In this document: in pieces, positions 8,149 to 17,330 of the stretch | Layout: every line of letters starts with the position of its first letter | How positions within the stretch are numbered: the stretch's first letter is position 1 | From: Spirosoma sp. KCTC 42546 | Lineage (GTDB): Bacteria; Bacteroidota; Bacteroidia; Cytophagales; Spirosomataceae | Assembly (NCBI RefSeq): GCF_006965485.1 | Contig: NZ_CP041360.1 | Location: forward strand, 7,606,501-7,670,500 | DNA length: 64,000 bases | Direction of reading: 5' to 3' | The notes under the pieces: generated by a model | What the model was told of the DNA's origin: nothing | Database searches by the model: none | What the model saw: the letters and a program-made list of their open reading frames with translations, nothing else | Position numbers and translations under genes: made by a program

Positions 8149-9147
8149 ATGAATAACTTCAGAAGTCTATTTATAGCTGTTACGCTAATCGGGATACTAT
8201 CGACGCTCGCAATAGCACAATCGTCAAGCCCAAAAATGCGGTTCGGCGATACAACGCATCGAAAATCGGGCTATGCCAAAGACCCGCATGTGGTTTGGTT
8301 CAAGAGTCGTTATTTGATGTATTACTCCGTACCGCTCTACAAAGATTCGACCGGGGCCGATCATTGGGGCATCGGTATCGCCGAAAGCCAGGATCTGACG
8401 AACTGGCAAAAAGTCGGCGAAATTACGCCCGAGACGGACTATGAGAAAAAAGGGCTGTGCGCTCCCGGCGCGCTCATTCGCGATGGGAAGGTGAATTTGT
8501 TTTACCAAACGTACGGCAATGGACGCAATGATGCCATCTGCCACGCGGTGTCGACCGATGGTATTCATTTCGACCGAAACCCAACCAATCCAATTTTTCA
8601 CCCGGCTATCAGTGACTGGTCGTGCGGGCGAGCTATCGACGCCGATGTAGTCAGGTTTAACAATCACTATTTCCTGTATTTCGCGACCAGAGATACGTCG
8701 TATAAAATTCAGCAATTGGGTGTGGCTGTAGCGCCAGCCAATACGAACTTCAACCGTGAGGACTGGAAGCAGGTAGCTAACGACGGCCCTATTCTGAAGC
8801 CCGAACTCCCCTGGGAGGGCGAGTGTATTGAGGCCGCATCGGTAATTGAGCGTACGGGTACGTTGTATATGTTCTACGCGGGTGCTTATAATAACTGGCC
8901 GCAGCAAATCGGTGTGGCCCGAAGCCAGGATGGGCTGCACTGGAAACGTGTTCAAACCCAACCATTCCTTACAAACGGAGCACCTGGCACCTGGAATTCC
9001 AGTGAATCGGGCCACCCACACATCTTCACCGACAAAAACGGGAAGACCTATCTGTTTTATCAGGGCAACAACGATAAAGGGAAAAGCTGGTTCCTATCCA
9101 ATGTTCCGGTCGGTTGGACTAATGCCGGGCCGGTTTTGCAGCCATAA
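8149..9147 (+). CDS. secreted five-bladed-propeller glycosidase (GH43-like)
   Basis: The start at 8149 opens a signal peptide, MNNFRSLFIAVTLIGILSTL ending near AIAQS; eight upstream in-frame codons run through the preceding hairpin and are excluded. Repeated motifs of the GH43/GH117/GH32-like propeller are visible: YAKDPHVVWFKSRYLMYYS, GIGIAESQDLTNWQKVG, GALIRDGKVNLFYQ, DADVVRFNNHYFLYFA, CIEAASVIERTGTLYMFY and IGVARSQDGLHWKR. In GH43 enzymes an Asp in the first blade is the base and a Glu in a later blade the acid; the DPH and GECIEAA segments are good candidates. It probably acts with the preceding GH2 and glutaminase-like proteins on one glycan. Family number is uncertain. Confidence 0.8.
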   Translation: MNNFRSLFIAVTLIGILSTLAIAQSSSPKMRFGDTTHRKSGYAKDPHVVWFKSRYLMYYSVPLYKDSTGADHWGIGIAESQDLTNWQKVGEITPETDYEKKGLCAPGALIRDGKVNLFYQTYGNGRNDAICHAVSTDGIHFDRNPTNPIFHPAISDWSCGRAIDADVVRFNNHYFLYFATRDTSYKIQQLGVAVAPANTNFNREDWKQVANDGPILKPELPWEGECIEAASVIERTGTLYMFYAGAYNNWPQQIGVARSQDGLHWKRVQTQPFLTNGAPGTWNSSESGHPHIFTDKNGKTYLFYQGNNDKGKSWFLSNVPVGWTNAGPVLQP

Positions 9148-9180
9148 ATACCCTGCTAGTTTATAGAATTTTTCATACTC

Positions 9181-9223
9181 AAAATGCCCTTTTCTGAATC
9201 AGAGAAGGGCATTTTTATTTTTT
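9181..9223 (+). terminator. intrinsic terminator after the hydrolase operon
   Basis: AAATGCCCTT and AAGGGCATTT, with TCTGA/TCAGA inside, form a strong stem followed by a T-rich tract at 9212-9223. It lies 34 nt after the GH43-like stop and closes the hydrolase operon. Confidence 0.88.
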
Positions 9224-9234
9224 CCAAACAAATA

Positions 9235-9278
9235 ACTAATACATTAGTTGTAAAACTAAACCATTAGTCATACATTTC
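9235..9278 (+). promoter_or_regulatory. blaI promoter overlapped by two ACTAA-N4-TTAGT dyads
   Basis: A Bacteroidota promoter is visible as TTG (9248-9250), 20 nt, then TACATTTC (9271-9278), one mismatch from TAnnTTTG. Two 14-nt dyads lie over it: ACTAATACATTAGT (9235-9248), touching the -33 element, and ACTAAACCATTAGT (9255-9268), inside the spacer. They start exactly 20 bp apart, two helical turns, which fits cooperative binding of a winged-helix dimer such as the BlaI-family protein encoded 30 bp downstream. Autorepression is inferred. Confidence 0.75.
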
Positions 9279-9307
9279 GACACTATTCATTAACCCCACT
9301 GTAAATC

Positions 9308-9679
9308 ATGCCAATACGCGACCTTACCAAAGCCGAAGAAGAGATAATGCGGGTACTTTGGCAATTAAAAAAAGCGTTCGTTAAAGACGTCTTGGCCGAA
9401 CTCCCCGAACCAAAGCCCGCCTACAATACCGTCTCGACCATTATCCGTATTCTGGAGAAAAAGGAACTGGTTGGCTACACCGCCTATGGGAAAACGCATG
9501 AATACTATCCCCTCATTACAGAAGAGGAGTACCGACGTTTCCAGACTGAGCAACTCATGGCGAACTACTTCGATAATTCGCTCAAAAAGCTGGTGTCGTT
9601 TTTCGTGAAAGACAAAAACATCAGCCTGACCGAAGCCGACGAGATTATCAAACTCCTAAACAAACAGAAAGACCAATGA
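9308..9679 (+). CDS. BlaI/MecI/CopY-family transcriptional repressor
   Basis: At 123 residues this is full length for the family. The winged helix spans about residues 5-75 (LTKAEEEIMRVLWQLKKAFV, PAYNTVSTIIRILEKKELV, then the wing with HEYYPLI), followed by a C-terminal dimerisation helix pair (LMANYFDNSLKKLVSFFVKD). In BlaI and MecI the repressor is cleaved when a membrane M56 protease senses a signal. The next gene overlaps its stop by 4 bp (ATGA) and encodes such a protease. Two matching dyads lie on its promoter. No beta-lactamase gene is in the operon, so the signal is likely something other than beta-lactam. Confidence 0.93.
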   Translation: MPIRDLTKAEEEIMRVLWQLKKAFVKDVLAELPEPKPAYNTVSTIIRILEKKELVGYTAYGKTHEYYPLITEEEYRRFQTEQLMANYFDNSLKKLVSFFVKDKNISLTEADEIIKLLNKQKDQ

Positions 9680-12057
9680 ACGCCCTTGACTATCTCCTGA
9701 AAGCTAACCTCTACGGCTTGCTGTTTGCGAGTTGTTATTGGCTACTGCTGCGTCGGCACACGTTTTTCAGCCTTAACCGGGCTTATTTGCTAGCCTCAGT
9801 CATTCTATCCCTGATTCTGCCGTTAGTGATTCTGCCTACGCAAACGGTAGAAACGCTTCCCGTCACCATGCCTGTAGGCGTTATTGCGCTGCCAGTTTCA
9901 CCGATTGTGGCCGCACCCGTTGAAACTGGAACAGATTGGGAGCAACTGAGCATATGGGCCTATGCGCTGGTCGCATTAGTATTGTTGGTCCGGTTGGGCA
10001 TACGTGTTGGGCGTTTGGTCAGGTTGATTCGGCAGTCGCCCCGGCACGTGTATGACGACTACATAGTGGTTCTGCCAAATGCCCCAACCATCCCTACGTT
10101 TTCATTTTTCCAGTACGTTATACTAAACCCTGCCGACACTCGTAATGAGCTGATTATCCAGCATGAGTTGGTGCACGTTCGGCAATGTCACAGCGCCGAT
10201 GTATTGGGCATGGGTTTGCTACAGGCACTTTTCTGGGCATGCCCAACGCTCTGGCTCATGGATCGAATGCTCCGTCAGGTGCACGAATTTCTAGCCGATA
10301 AGCCAGCCAGCCGACCAACCGAATACGCCCGGTTTTTAGTGGCTTATTCCTTCGGAACGCAGCTTGGCGTAAGTGGTCCCGACACGCTAACAAATAGCTT
10401 CTTCAATCCCTCGCTCCTGAAACAGCGGATCATGATGCTGCACCAGAAAGCGACAACCCGATGGGCACTAGGCAAATATGTATTGATACTTCCTTTGGCA
10501 TTCAGTTTATTGGCGATGACCACCGCGCGGGAAGAAATTGCGGCTGTTATGAGTCAAGCTACTGAAGAGACGATTACTGTTTCAGGTAAGGTGACAAGTG
10601 CGGCAGATGGGAAGCCGCTGCCAGGGGCACACGTTTTAGTTGCCGGTACTAAAAAGGGCACACCTACTAATGAACAGGGGCATTATAAGCTTGAGAATGT
10701 CCCTAAAACGGCCATGCTGAGTATTAGTTTCGTTGGTTTCACAATGATGATGATTCCGGTTGAAAATCGAACTACCATCGACATAGCCTTAGCGCTGGCA
10801 GACCCAAATGAATTACCTACTATGGGCGCAACAGCAGCGTACAAGGGTATTAAACCAAACCCTTCGATGCCCATTCGAACGCCCCCATCGTCCCAAACGA
10901 TTAATGGCGAGGTCTATACAGCTGTTGAAGAACCGGCAGTTTTCCCAACCGGCATACCGGGATTAATGCAGTACGTAGCCCATTCGCTTCGGTATCCGGC
11001 CAAAGCCAAAGCCGCTGGCGTTCAGGGCAATGTATTTATACAATTTGTCATATCGCCAACTGGAGCCATCAGTTCGGCAATCGTCAAAAAGGGTATTGGT
11101 AGCGGTTGTGATGAAGAAGCCTTGCGCGTTGTCCGACAAATGCCGAAGTGGATTCCAGGAAAACAGAATGGCAAAGCGATTGTGACCCAATATGTAATAC
11201 CTATTCAATTCGCTCTAGACAGTAAAGAGGAAAAACGAACAGGTCAGGTGTTGGGTAATCAGTTGGGCGATGTTTATGTCACTGGATACGAATCACCGCC
11301 TGCCTCTGTAGCTCAACCCACCGCTCACAGCCGAGCTAACGAAGTTTTCACCGTCGTTGAAAAGCAGCCTGAATTTCCGGGAGGCATGAGCGCTTTAAGG
11401 CAGTACCTCGCTCGAAGCTTACGCTATCCCCCTGAAGCTCAGCAGAACAACGTTGAAGGTAGAGTATTTGTACAGTTCGTCGTTTCCCAAACGGGCGAAA
11501 TCCGAAATCTGCGTGTTCTGAAAGGGGTAGGTGGTGGATGCGATGAAGAAGCTGTGCGTGTGGTAAGTCAGATGCCAAAATGGAATCCAGGTGAGCAAGA
11601 CGGCAAACCAGTGGATGTGCTGTATAACCTACCCATTCAGTTTGGGCTGGAAAAATGGGAAGATAAGCGAACGGGGCAGGTCACCCCCAATACGGAGAAA
11701 GGAAAGGGCTTTGTGCTTGACAAGACCACTACTAGTCAGCTATCGCTCAATGATCTTAGTACATCAGGTAGTAAAGAACGATATGCCATGCGGCTGCCCG
11801 ACTCGCTACGAAATTCAGGGACATCTGTACGTCTCCATGGTAATTGGCTAAATGGTGAGGAGCCACTCTATATCATTGATGGTGTTGAAGTTGAGAAAGG
11901 GCATGAACCCAAACTAGATCAAAACCCTAAGAAGCTTCAGAATTTAAATCCTAATGACATACAGAGCATTGAGGTATTAAAAGATGGAGTAGCCAGGGCC
12001 ACTTACGGCGAAAAAGGCAAAAACGGCGTCATTTTGATAACCACGAAAAAGAAATGA
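9676..12057 (+). CDS. M56 (BlaR1-like) membrane protease fused to two TonB C-terminal domains and a plug-like tail
   Basis: Residues 1-290 form the BlaR1-type membrane metalloprotease: hydrophobic helices near residues 8-25, 36-55 and 92-108, zinc motif H163-E-L-V-H167, and a further helix near 270-285. Next comes a carboxypeptidase-regulatory-like beta domain (about 296-380, VSGKVTSAADGKPLPGAHVL), two TonB C-terminal domains (about 410-505 and 545-640, each with a YP-x-x-A-x-x-x-x-x-G-x-V pattern), and a tail (about 700-793) like a TonB-receptor plug (IQSIEVLKDGVARATYGEKG, GVILITTKKK). The protein overlaps the repressor gene before it and the next gene after it by 4 bp each. In the family the protease relays a periplasmic signal to the repressor. 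The TonB and plug-like parts suggest contact with outer-membrane receptors. Confidence 0.88.
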   Translation: MNALDYLLKANLYGLLFASCYWLLLRRHTFFSLNRAYLLASVILSLILPLVILPTQTVETLPVTMPVGVIALPVSPIVAAPVETGTDWEQLSIWAYALVALVLLVRLGIRVGRLVRLIRQSPRHVYDDYIVVLPNAPTIPTFSFFQYVILNPADTRNELIIQHELVHVRQCHSADVLGMGLLQALFWACPTLWLMDRMLRQVHEFLADKPASRPTEYARFLVAYSFGTQLGVSGPDTLTNSFFNPSLLKQRIMMLHQKATTRWALGKYVLILPLAFSLLAMTTAREEIAAVMSQATEETITVSGKVTSAADGKPLPGAHVLVAGTKKGTPTNEQGHYKLENVPKTAMLSISFVGFTMMMIPVENRTTIDIALALADPNELPTMGATAAYKGIKPNPSMPIRTPPSSQTINGEVYTAVEEPAVFPTGIPGLMQYVAHSLRYPAKAKAAGVQGNVFIQFVISPTGAISSAIVKKGIGSGCDEEALRVVRQMPKWIPGKQNGKAIVTQYVIPIQFALDSKEEKRTGQVLGNQLGDVYVTGYESPPASVAQPTAHSRANEVFTVVEKQPEFPGGMSALRQYLARSLRYPPEAQQNNVEGRVFVQFVVSQTGEIRNLRVLKGVGGGCDEEAVRVVSQMPKWNPGEQDGKPVDVLYNLPIQFGLEKWEDKRTGQVTPNTEKGKGFVLDKTTTSQLSLNDLSTSGSKERYAMRLPDSLRNSGTSVRLHGNWLNGEEPLYIIDGVEVEKGHEPKLDQNPKKLQNLNPNDIQSIEVLKDGVARATYGEKGKNGVILITTKKK

Positions 12058-13442
12058 ATACACTCCCCTATCTCTTAACCGCCAGCCTGTATCTCGTACT
12101 TTTCTATGGCTGCTACTGGCTGCTTCTCCGCAGAAATACGTTTTTCGGCCTGAATCGGGCGTATTTACTGGCATCGGTTGCATTGTCGCTCCTACTTCCG
12201 CTGATCGAGTTACCAAGTGGAACAGCCGATGCTTTTCCAGTTGGTGATCTCACCCTGCCCACGTTTGTCGTTAGCAATGGAGCAGCGAATCAATCAGGCA
12301 TGCTGACCACAACGCAGTGGATTTGGCTCTTGTATGGCCTTGGCGTACTGGTAATGCTCGTGCGGTTAGGCTTAAATCTGAAATCGGTGTTTAGGCTCAT
12401 CAATCGTGGCAGCGCGGAACATACACCAACGTTTATTCTCGTCCGGCTACCAGACGATTCCAGCCCTTCGTTTTCGTTCGGACGGTATCTGGTTCTGAAC
12501 CATACCGATTCCCTCACGGAGCCCGACGCACTCTTGCGTCATGAAGAAGCACATATTCGGCAGCGCCACACCGCCGATATTTTATTTCTGGAGCTAGTGC
12601 AGGCGGCATTGTGGTTCAATCCTGTGGTATGGCTTTACAAACTTGCCTTGCAGGAAGTCCATGAGTTTCTGGCTGATCGGACAGTCCTGAAAATGCCCCA
12701 GCCCGATTACCCGCGTCAATTGGTGGCTTACGCACTCAACATGCCCATTGCAGCACTGACAACCCCTTTTGTTTCTAAATCAACTCTCAAACAACGAATC
12801 ATTATGTTGCAAAAACCCGCATCTCATCGCCGGGCATTGCTCGGTTACGCCCTGATTCTTCCAGTAGCTGCTTGCCTGGTTATGTGTACGCAATCTGGTC
12901 AGGATCAATCACAGGACGCAGTTGTACCTGTAACAGAACAAGCCGCAGCCCGAAAAGCCGTGAAGGTTGATGGTGAAGTTTTTACTGTCGTTCAAGAGCA
13001 ACCGGGGTTTCCAGGAGGCATGAAAGAATTAGGCGCGTATCTGTCTGAGAACCTGAAGTATCCGGCTGCTGCTCAGAAAGTAAAAGCCGAAGGACGCGTA
13101 TTTGTTAGCTTCATCGTCACGAAAACCGGCGAGGTTACGGATGTGAAGCTACTAAAAGGCATTGGCTTTGGTACTGGTGAGGAAGCTATTCGTGTAGTAC
13201 AAAATATGCCTCGCTGGACACCAGGAACGCAGAACGGGAAAGTTGTAAATGTTAGATATAACCTACCAATCAATTTTACACTGGAGGATAAAAGCGATCA
13301 AGCGGGTTTAGATAAGTTTGAGCGTTTTATAGTCAATGGAAAGGCCAGTACAAAGGAGGCTGTATTTACACTTTCGCCCAATAAGATTGCTAAAGTAAAC
13401 ATCGATAAGGACAATAAGACCATTGCTATTACAACGAAATAG
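12054..13442 (+). CDS. second M56 (BlaR1-like) membrane protease with one TonB C-terminal domain
   Basis: A paralogue of the preceding protein: the opening MNTLPYLLTASLYLVLFYGC is clearly homologous to its start. Membrane helices lie near residues 5-25, 36-52 and 88-108, the zinc motif is H163-E-E-A-H167, and a hydrophobic helix near 277-295 ends at ACLVMC. One TonB C-terminal domain follows (about 320-415, with FPGGMKELGAYLSENLKYP and GRVFVSFIVTKTGEV), then a short beta tail. It lacks the regulatory-like domain and the plug-like tail. The ATG overlaps the previous stop by 4 bp, so the two are translationally coupled. The pair may form a heteromeric sensor acting on the BlaI-type repressor. 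Confidence 0.88.
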   Translation: MNTLPYLLTASLYLVLFYGCYWLLLRRNTFFGLNRAYLLASVALSLLLPLIELPSGTADAFPVGDLTLPTFVVSNGAANQSGMLTTTQWIWLLYGLGVLVMLVRLGLNLKSVFRLINRGSAEHTPTFILVRLPDDSSPSFSFGRYLVLNHTDSLTEPDALLRHEEAHIRQRHTADILFLELVQAALWFNPVVWLYKLALQEVHEFLADRTVLKMPQPDYPRQLVAYALNMPIAALTTPFVSKSTLKQRIIMLQKPASHRRALLGYALILPVAACLVMCTQSGQDQSQDAVVPVTEQAAARKAVKVDGEVFTVVQEQPGFPGGMKELGAYLSENLKYPAAAQKVKAEGRVFVSFIVTKTGEVTDVKLLKGIGFGTGEEAIRVVQNMPRWTPGTQNGKVVNVRYNLPINFTLEDKSDQAGLDKFERFIVNGKASTKEAVFTLSPNKIAKVNIDKDNKTIAITTK

Positions 13443-13470
13443 GACTGCCTGGTAGCTTTTATTTACGCTT

Positions 13471-13527
13471 AAAAACTGTGGCTGTTCATTGCCTGAAATC
13501 AGGTCAACGAACAGCCACAGTTTTTTT
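13471..13527. terminator. strong terminator after the BlaI/M56 operon
   Basis: AAAACTGTGGCTGTTC and GAACAGCCACAGTTTT form a long stem with a 20-nt interior, ending in a run of T at the plus-strand 3' side. The A-run on the left arm means it could also work for the minus-strand coiled-coil gene that ends at 13547. Confidence 0.88.
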
Positions 13528-13546
13528 ATAATGCCAAGTTAGAACG

Positions 13547-13876
13547 CTATTTCAATTTATCCTGTAGGATAGTCAAAATCAACTGTTGTGTCTGTTGAAT
13601 ATCGGCTACTGTCGTTTCTAAACGAGCCTGACCGCTTTTTAGCTCAGATACATCTGACTTTAAAACAGAAATATCTGCTTCCACTCGCTCAAATCGCTGA
13701 TCAACACCATCAAATCGTTGGTTAACGCCATCAAATCGCTGGTTGACCTGATCAAATCGTTGATTGACGGTTACGGTTAAATCAGCCAGACCTCTGGCGA
13801 TCGTTTCAATCTGCTTTCCCTGGTCAACAGAAAGGTTTTCTAATTGCTCTACGCGCTCTTCCAGATACATACTCAA
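13547..13876 (-). CDS. small coiled-coil protein with NQRFD-V heptads
   Basis: I do not recognise a named family. The 109 residues have no signal peptide and are almost all predicted coiled coil: LEERVEQLENLSVDQGKQIE, then four near-identical heptads of the form NQRFDxV, then EADISVLKSDVSELKSGQAR and a short hydrophobic end. The heptads are encoded by a 21-nt tandem repeat (about 13690-13775), so the length is likely to vary between strains. It lies between a terminator and the M4 protease gene. Proteins of this look often form trimers or tetramers; any role is unknown. Confidence 0.7.
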   Translation of the reverse strand: MSMYLEERVEQLENLSVDQGKQIETIARGLADLTVTVNQRFDQVNQRFDGVNQRFDGVDQRFERVEADISVLKSDVSELKSGQARLETTVADIQQTQQLILTILQDKLK

Positions 13877-13934
13877 ATATACAGTTTTATTTGATTCAGC
13901 TACTAGGACGCAAAAAAATTGTAAACGTCATTCA

Positions 13935-16900
13935 TTACTCCTTCATTATCTTCTTAGTAGCGGTTCCGCTTGGAGTTTGAATTTGCAATAAATACAAGCC
14001 CTTTGGCAGACTTCCGACCTCAAGCGTAGCCGTACGCTGGCGAGTGCGGATCGTGGGCCGTGCAACCGTCGCCCCAGTGAGTGTCTGAAGGGAAAGTTGT
14101 TCAATCGTTTCCGTACCGGGCAATTCAACAGTCAGCGTATTGCCAGCTGGATTTGGGTAAATAGACAGCGCATCTGCCCAGGCAGGTTCGGTACCCGTTA
14201 CGGTCAGTACATTGAATGTGCGCTCCACAGCCGAAGCTGCCGAAAACTGTTCGTTACCGTTCTGGAAAGCCTGTATTGTAACAGCACCCACGCCAGTAAA
14301 TTTCAGCGTTGAGCCACTCAGCGTAGCAGGGCCGCTTTTTACCAGAAAACCAACCGTTAAATTCGATGAACAGGTTGCTTTCAGCGCTAGGTCACCCTGA
14401 TTGGAAAACCGGTCTGGGATCGGGTCGAAGGTTATCGTTTGGGTGGCCTTAGCCACACGAGTGCCTTGTGTGTACCAGACGGGCCATTTTGCTCCCGTGT
14501 ATAATACCGAAACCGAGCCCGATGGGGTAATTTTGTCAGCGCCCATGTTGATACCCGATATATTTTCGCTTGTCCCGGATTCAGTACTGAATACAAGTTT
14601 ATTATCCAGCCGCGAATAGCTTGGGAAACCTAGTGTATTATTCTCGTAGACAACATTCACTTTCCCCGCATTCAGGTCAACAGCCACTACTTCGTAGATA
14701 TCGTTCGTTTCGTTGAGGTAATCGAACGCGATCACATCGGGCGAGTTTTTAGAAAAGGATGGATTTCCAATACTCTCGCCCTCGTCCAGATTAGAAAATA
14801 ACTTCTCAATATCGCCTTTGGCAAAGTCTTTGGTTGCGTTACTCCAAACATTGATAAAGCCTACATCCCAATAGTCAATCGAGGTGCCAGCGTTGTTTTT
14901 GAGAGCGTTATAGGCATCATAAACAATATTTTCACCCGTAAAATCCCACTCAAATGAATCGGCATACTGCACATCACCCGTTTGCACACCCTGGGTGTAG
15001 GTTGGATTATAGAGTGTAAACTCCGCCCATTTCTTTTTATCATAACTATATACATAAACCACCCCGTCTTTATCGGCGGTGAGCGCGGCTAGTTTGGTCC
15101 CATCTTTCGAGATGGCTACGTTGTCCCAGATGGTTTCATTGGAAATAATCGTTTCGGTTGGGGTGCCTGTCAGGTTAACCGAGCGAATACGCTTATCTGT
15201 CGTTACATAATAGGCGAACTTTCCATCATCGGTCACGCTGGGGCGATGGACCAGCCCCAATGCAGATTTGGCGTCAAATTTTGCGGGCGAAGCACCCACA
15301 GTTGTTGAGAAAAGTTTTGAGGTAGTGGCATCGGCCAACAAGAGTAAATCCTGACCCGACGCAACGGGCACATCGGGCGTCTTGGGCGTTGTGGTCGTTC
15401 CATCCGTGATTCCCACAGCATCAAACGCACTCTTGGCCGCAGACACTTCTGCACCCGTTGCCCCGTATAGATCGCCAGCGGCTTTGATGACAGCCAGGCG
15501 TAAATCCAGGAACTGAGATGTCCGTACCAAATACTTTGTTAGCGCCTGATAATAAACTTTCTCGGCTTTCTCCTTCCCAACAACCGTCGCGAATTTATAG
15601 AACGCGAAGTTGGGAATACCACTGTTACTATGCACCCCTCCATTATCATCGCTGGTCGTTTCATACTGCGACATAGTGGCCGGTTGATACCCATTCGGAT
15701 CTTTGCTTTTACCTCCCTGATTGGGATTTGAGAGGTTCCGGAGTGCACCCGACGGCAGAACGGCAGGCGTGGCAATCGATTCACCAATTGTCCAGTTATC
15801 GCGGTCGATCATGGCTCCGAACACATCGGCAAATGACTCATTAATGGCTCCCGACTGGCTCTTGTATTGCAGATTGGCCGTATTCTGAATCACCCCATGT
15901 GTCATTTCATGTCCGGCCACATCAAGCCCTCCGGCTAGTGGTTTTAGGAGTTTTCCATTGCCATAGGCCATAATTTTGCCATTCCAGTAGGCATTATCCA
16001 TAGATTTCCCATCATCGTCGGGCATGTTAACGACCGAAACCATTGTTTCTCCGGTGCCGCTCAGGGCGTCCCGATTATGCGTATTCTTATAGTAATCGTA
16101 GGCAACGCCCGCATTGTAATGAGCCGAAATCGCATTTGCATTCCAGTCAGTATTGTTGGTTGACGTAATCTGGTAGATCTTCTGATTGTTGCCAAATGTA
16201 TTTCTTGCATCCACTGTCCAGAGTGCGCCAATCGGACTATCGGGCATTTTTGATGTTGTCGGTTTAAACATTGAGCGCGATGCATCAATCAGGTAATAAC
16301 TATTTGTCGTTTGCTGATATGTCTGGAAGGAGCGCGTTGCCCCGTTCAGGTCTTTACCCGACGCTTTAATGGGTCCCACAAACGAGCAGGTATGATTGTA
16401 TTTATCCAGAACATCACCCGTTTGCGCATCAATGACGTATTCCCAACGTTCGAGCATGTTCGGTCGAACGGTTACTGCGTACGCTAGTTTTGCACCACCG
16501 TCTGGAGTTGGAAAAACGCATAACTCTCCTTCCGATGATTTCATGTTCAGCATATTATCACCAAATGACCGAACGTTCGATGTTTTACGCACATCGGTAA
16601 GCGCTTGTGCTGAGGCATCAACCAAGGTCAGCTTCGGCGTTACGGAAAGGTCCGTTGCTATGGGTTGGTAGCGTCCATTGAGCAGCGTCACTTCATGATC
16701 AGTCAGGTGCGCAACGAGCTCGGAACCAAGCACGGGTACTCCCCGATGCGTTTGTGCCAGTCGGATGTGCATCTGCCCTACCTCATCGGTTTCGGTACGG
16801 GTGACCGTAAAATTTGCTTCCGGATTATCGAGTTTCAGCAACCCACGTACCTGCCCCATAAACTGGTAGGCAGTTGATGCAGCCGCAGCCGCCGAAAGTC

Positions 16901-17219
16901 GGGCACCACTTTTTTTGACCTGGCTAACAACCGAATTTGGGTTGGTTTTTCGCTCAATGAAGATAGGTAAACCCGTTACGGTGTCTCGTACAACCCGCAG
17001 GCGTAAAGGCTCCAGCGTTACTGGTGAACCTCCGGATTTCGTCAATGTCTGCCGACCGGCTCTGTCTTTTGGCAGTGGGATCGTTAAGGCATTCAATCGT
17101 TCAGCCAGACCAGCCGTTGGGGCTGTTGTTTTCAGCTTACGGCCAAAGCCCGCACTGGGTTGTTGTGCCCAGGCCGATGTAGCCGTTAGAAGAGTCAGGA
17201 AAAGAAGAAGTGGTTTCAT
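13935..17219 (-). CDS. secreted M4 (thermolysin-type) metalloprotease with type IX sorting domain
   Basis: A 1094-residue protein with signal peptide MKPLLLFLTLLTATSAWAQ. It has an FTP/PepSY-type propeptide (about 60-275), then the M4 catalytic domain (about 285-610) with zinc ligands H437 and H441 in GHEMTHGV and E461 in NESFADV, exactly 24 residues after H437 as in thermolysin. After it come a TolB-like propeller segment (about 625-930), an immunoglobulin-like stretch, and a C-terminal type IX sorting domain (IYPNPAGNTLTVELPG, KGLYLLQIQTPSGTATKKI). The protein should be exported by Sec, then the type IX system, and be cell-surface bound or released. A 35-bp-arm palindrome lies directly upstream of its start, so its promoter must lie within or above that element. 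Confidence 0.93.
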   Translation of the reverse strand: MKPLLLFLTLLTATSAWAQQPSAGFGRKLKTTAPTAGLAERLNALTIPLPKDRAGRQTLTKSGGSPVTLEPLRLRVVRDTVTGLPIFIERKTNPNSVVSQVKKSGARLSAAAAASTAYQFMGQVRGLLKLDNPEANFTVTRTETDEVGQMHIRLAQTHRGVPVLGSELVAHLTDHEVTLLNGRYQPIATDLSVTPKLTLVDASAQALTDVRKTSNVRSFGDNMLNMKSSEGELCVFPTPDGGAKLAYAVTVRPNMLERWEYVIDAQTGDVLDKYNHTCSFVGPIKASGKDLNGATRSFQTYQQTTNSYYLIDASRSMFKPTTSKMPDSPIGALWTVDARNTFGNNQKIYQITSTNNTDWNANAISAHYNAGVAYDYYKNTHNRDALSGTGETMVSVVNMPDDDGKSMDNAYWNGKIMAYGNGKLLKPLAGGLDVAGHEMTHGVIQNTANLQYKSQSGAINESFADVFGAMIDRDNWTIGESIATPAVLPSGALRNLSNPNQGGKSKDPNGYQPATMSQYETTSDDNGGVHSNSGIPNFAFYKFATVVGKEKAEKVYYQALTKYLVRTSQFLDLRLAVIKAAGDLYGATGAEVSAAKSAFDAVGITDGTTTTPKTPDVPVASGQDLLLLADATTSKLFSTTVGASPAKFDAKSALGLVHRPSVTDDGKFAYYVTTDKRIRSVNLTGTPTETIISNETIWDNVAISKDGTKLAALTADKDGVVYVYSYDKKKWAEFTLYNPTYTQGVQTGDVQYADSFEWDFTGENIVYDAYNALKNNAGTSIDYWDVGFINVWSNATKDFAKGDIEKLFSNLDEGESIGNPSFSKNSPDVIAFDYLNETNDIYEVVAVDLNAGKVNVVYENNTLGFPSYSRLDNKLVFSTESGTSENISGINMGADKITPSGSVSVLYTGAKWPVWYTQGTRVAKATQTITFDPIPDRFSNQGDLALKATCSSNLTVGFLVKSGPATLSGSTLKFTGVGAVTIQAFQNGNEQFSAASAVERTFNVLTVTGTEPAWADALSIYPNPAGNTLTVELPGTETIEQLSLQTLTGATVARPTIRTRQRTATLEVGSLPKGLYLLQIQTPSGTATKKIMKE

Positions 17220-17236
17220 AAGGGGGTAAGGTTTTT

Positions 17237-17319
17237 TGGTATATGGTTTGAGGTTTACGGTTGGCTGGCGCGTCAGTTGCTTGTGCGCCAGCCAACCGTA
17301 AACCTCAAACCATATACCA
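17237..17319. repeat. perfect 35-bp-arm palindrome, TTTACGG-word class
   Basis: Arms 17237-17271 and 17285-17319 are perfectly complementary over 35 bp around a 13-nt loop. The words are GGTTTGAGGTTTACGG and TTGGCTGGCGC, the latter shared with the elements at 2126 and 53176. It fills the 111-bp gap between two minus-strand genes. Confidence 0.92.
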
Positions 17320-17330
17320 TAAACAGTTTT

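Noticed and set aside
8224..9021. 265-codon minus-strand open frame opposite the GH43-like gene
   Set aside because: Antisense to a gene with signal peptide and clear family motifs; no start context or homology pattern of its own.
9308..13442. Beta-lactam resistance operon
   Set aside because: BlaI and M56 proteins are present, but there is no beta-lactamase or PBP gene and a terminator closes the operon.
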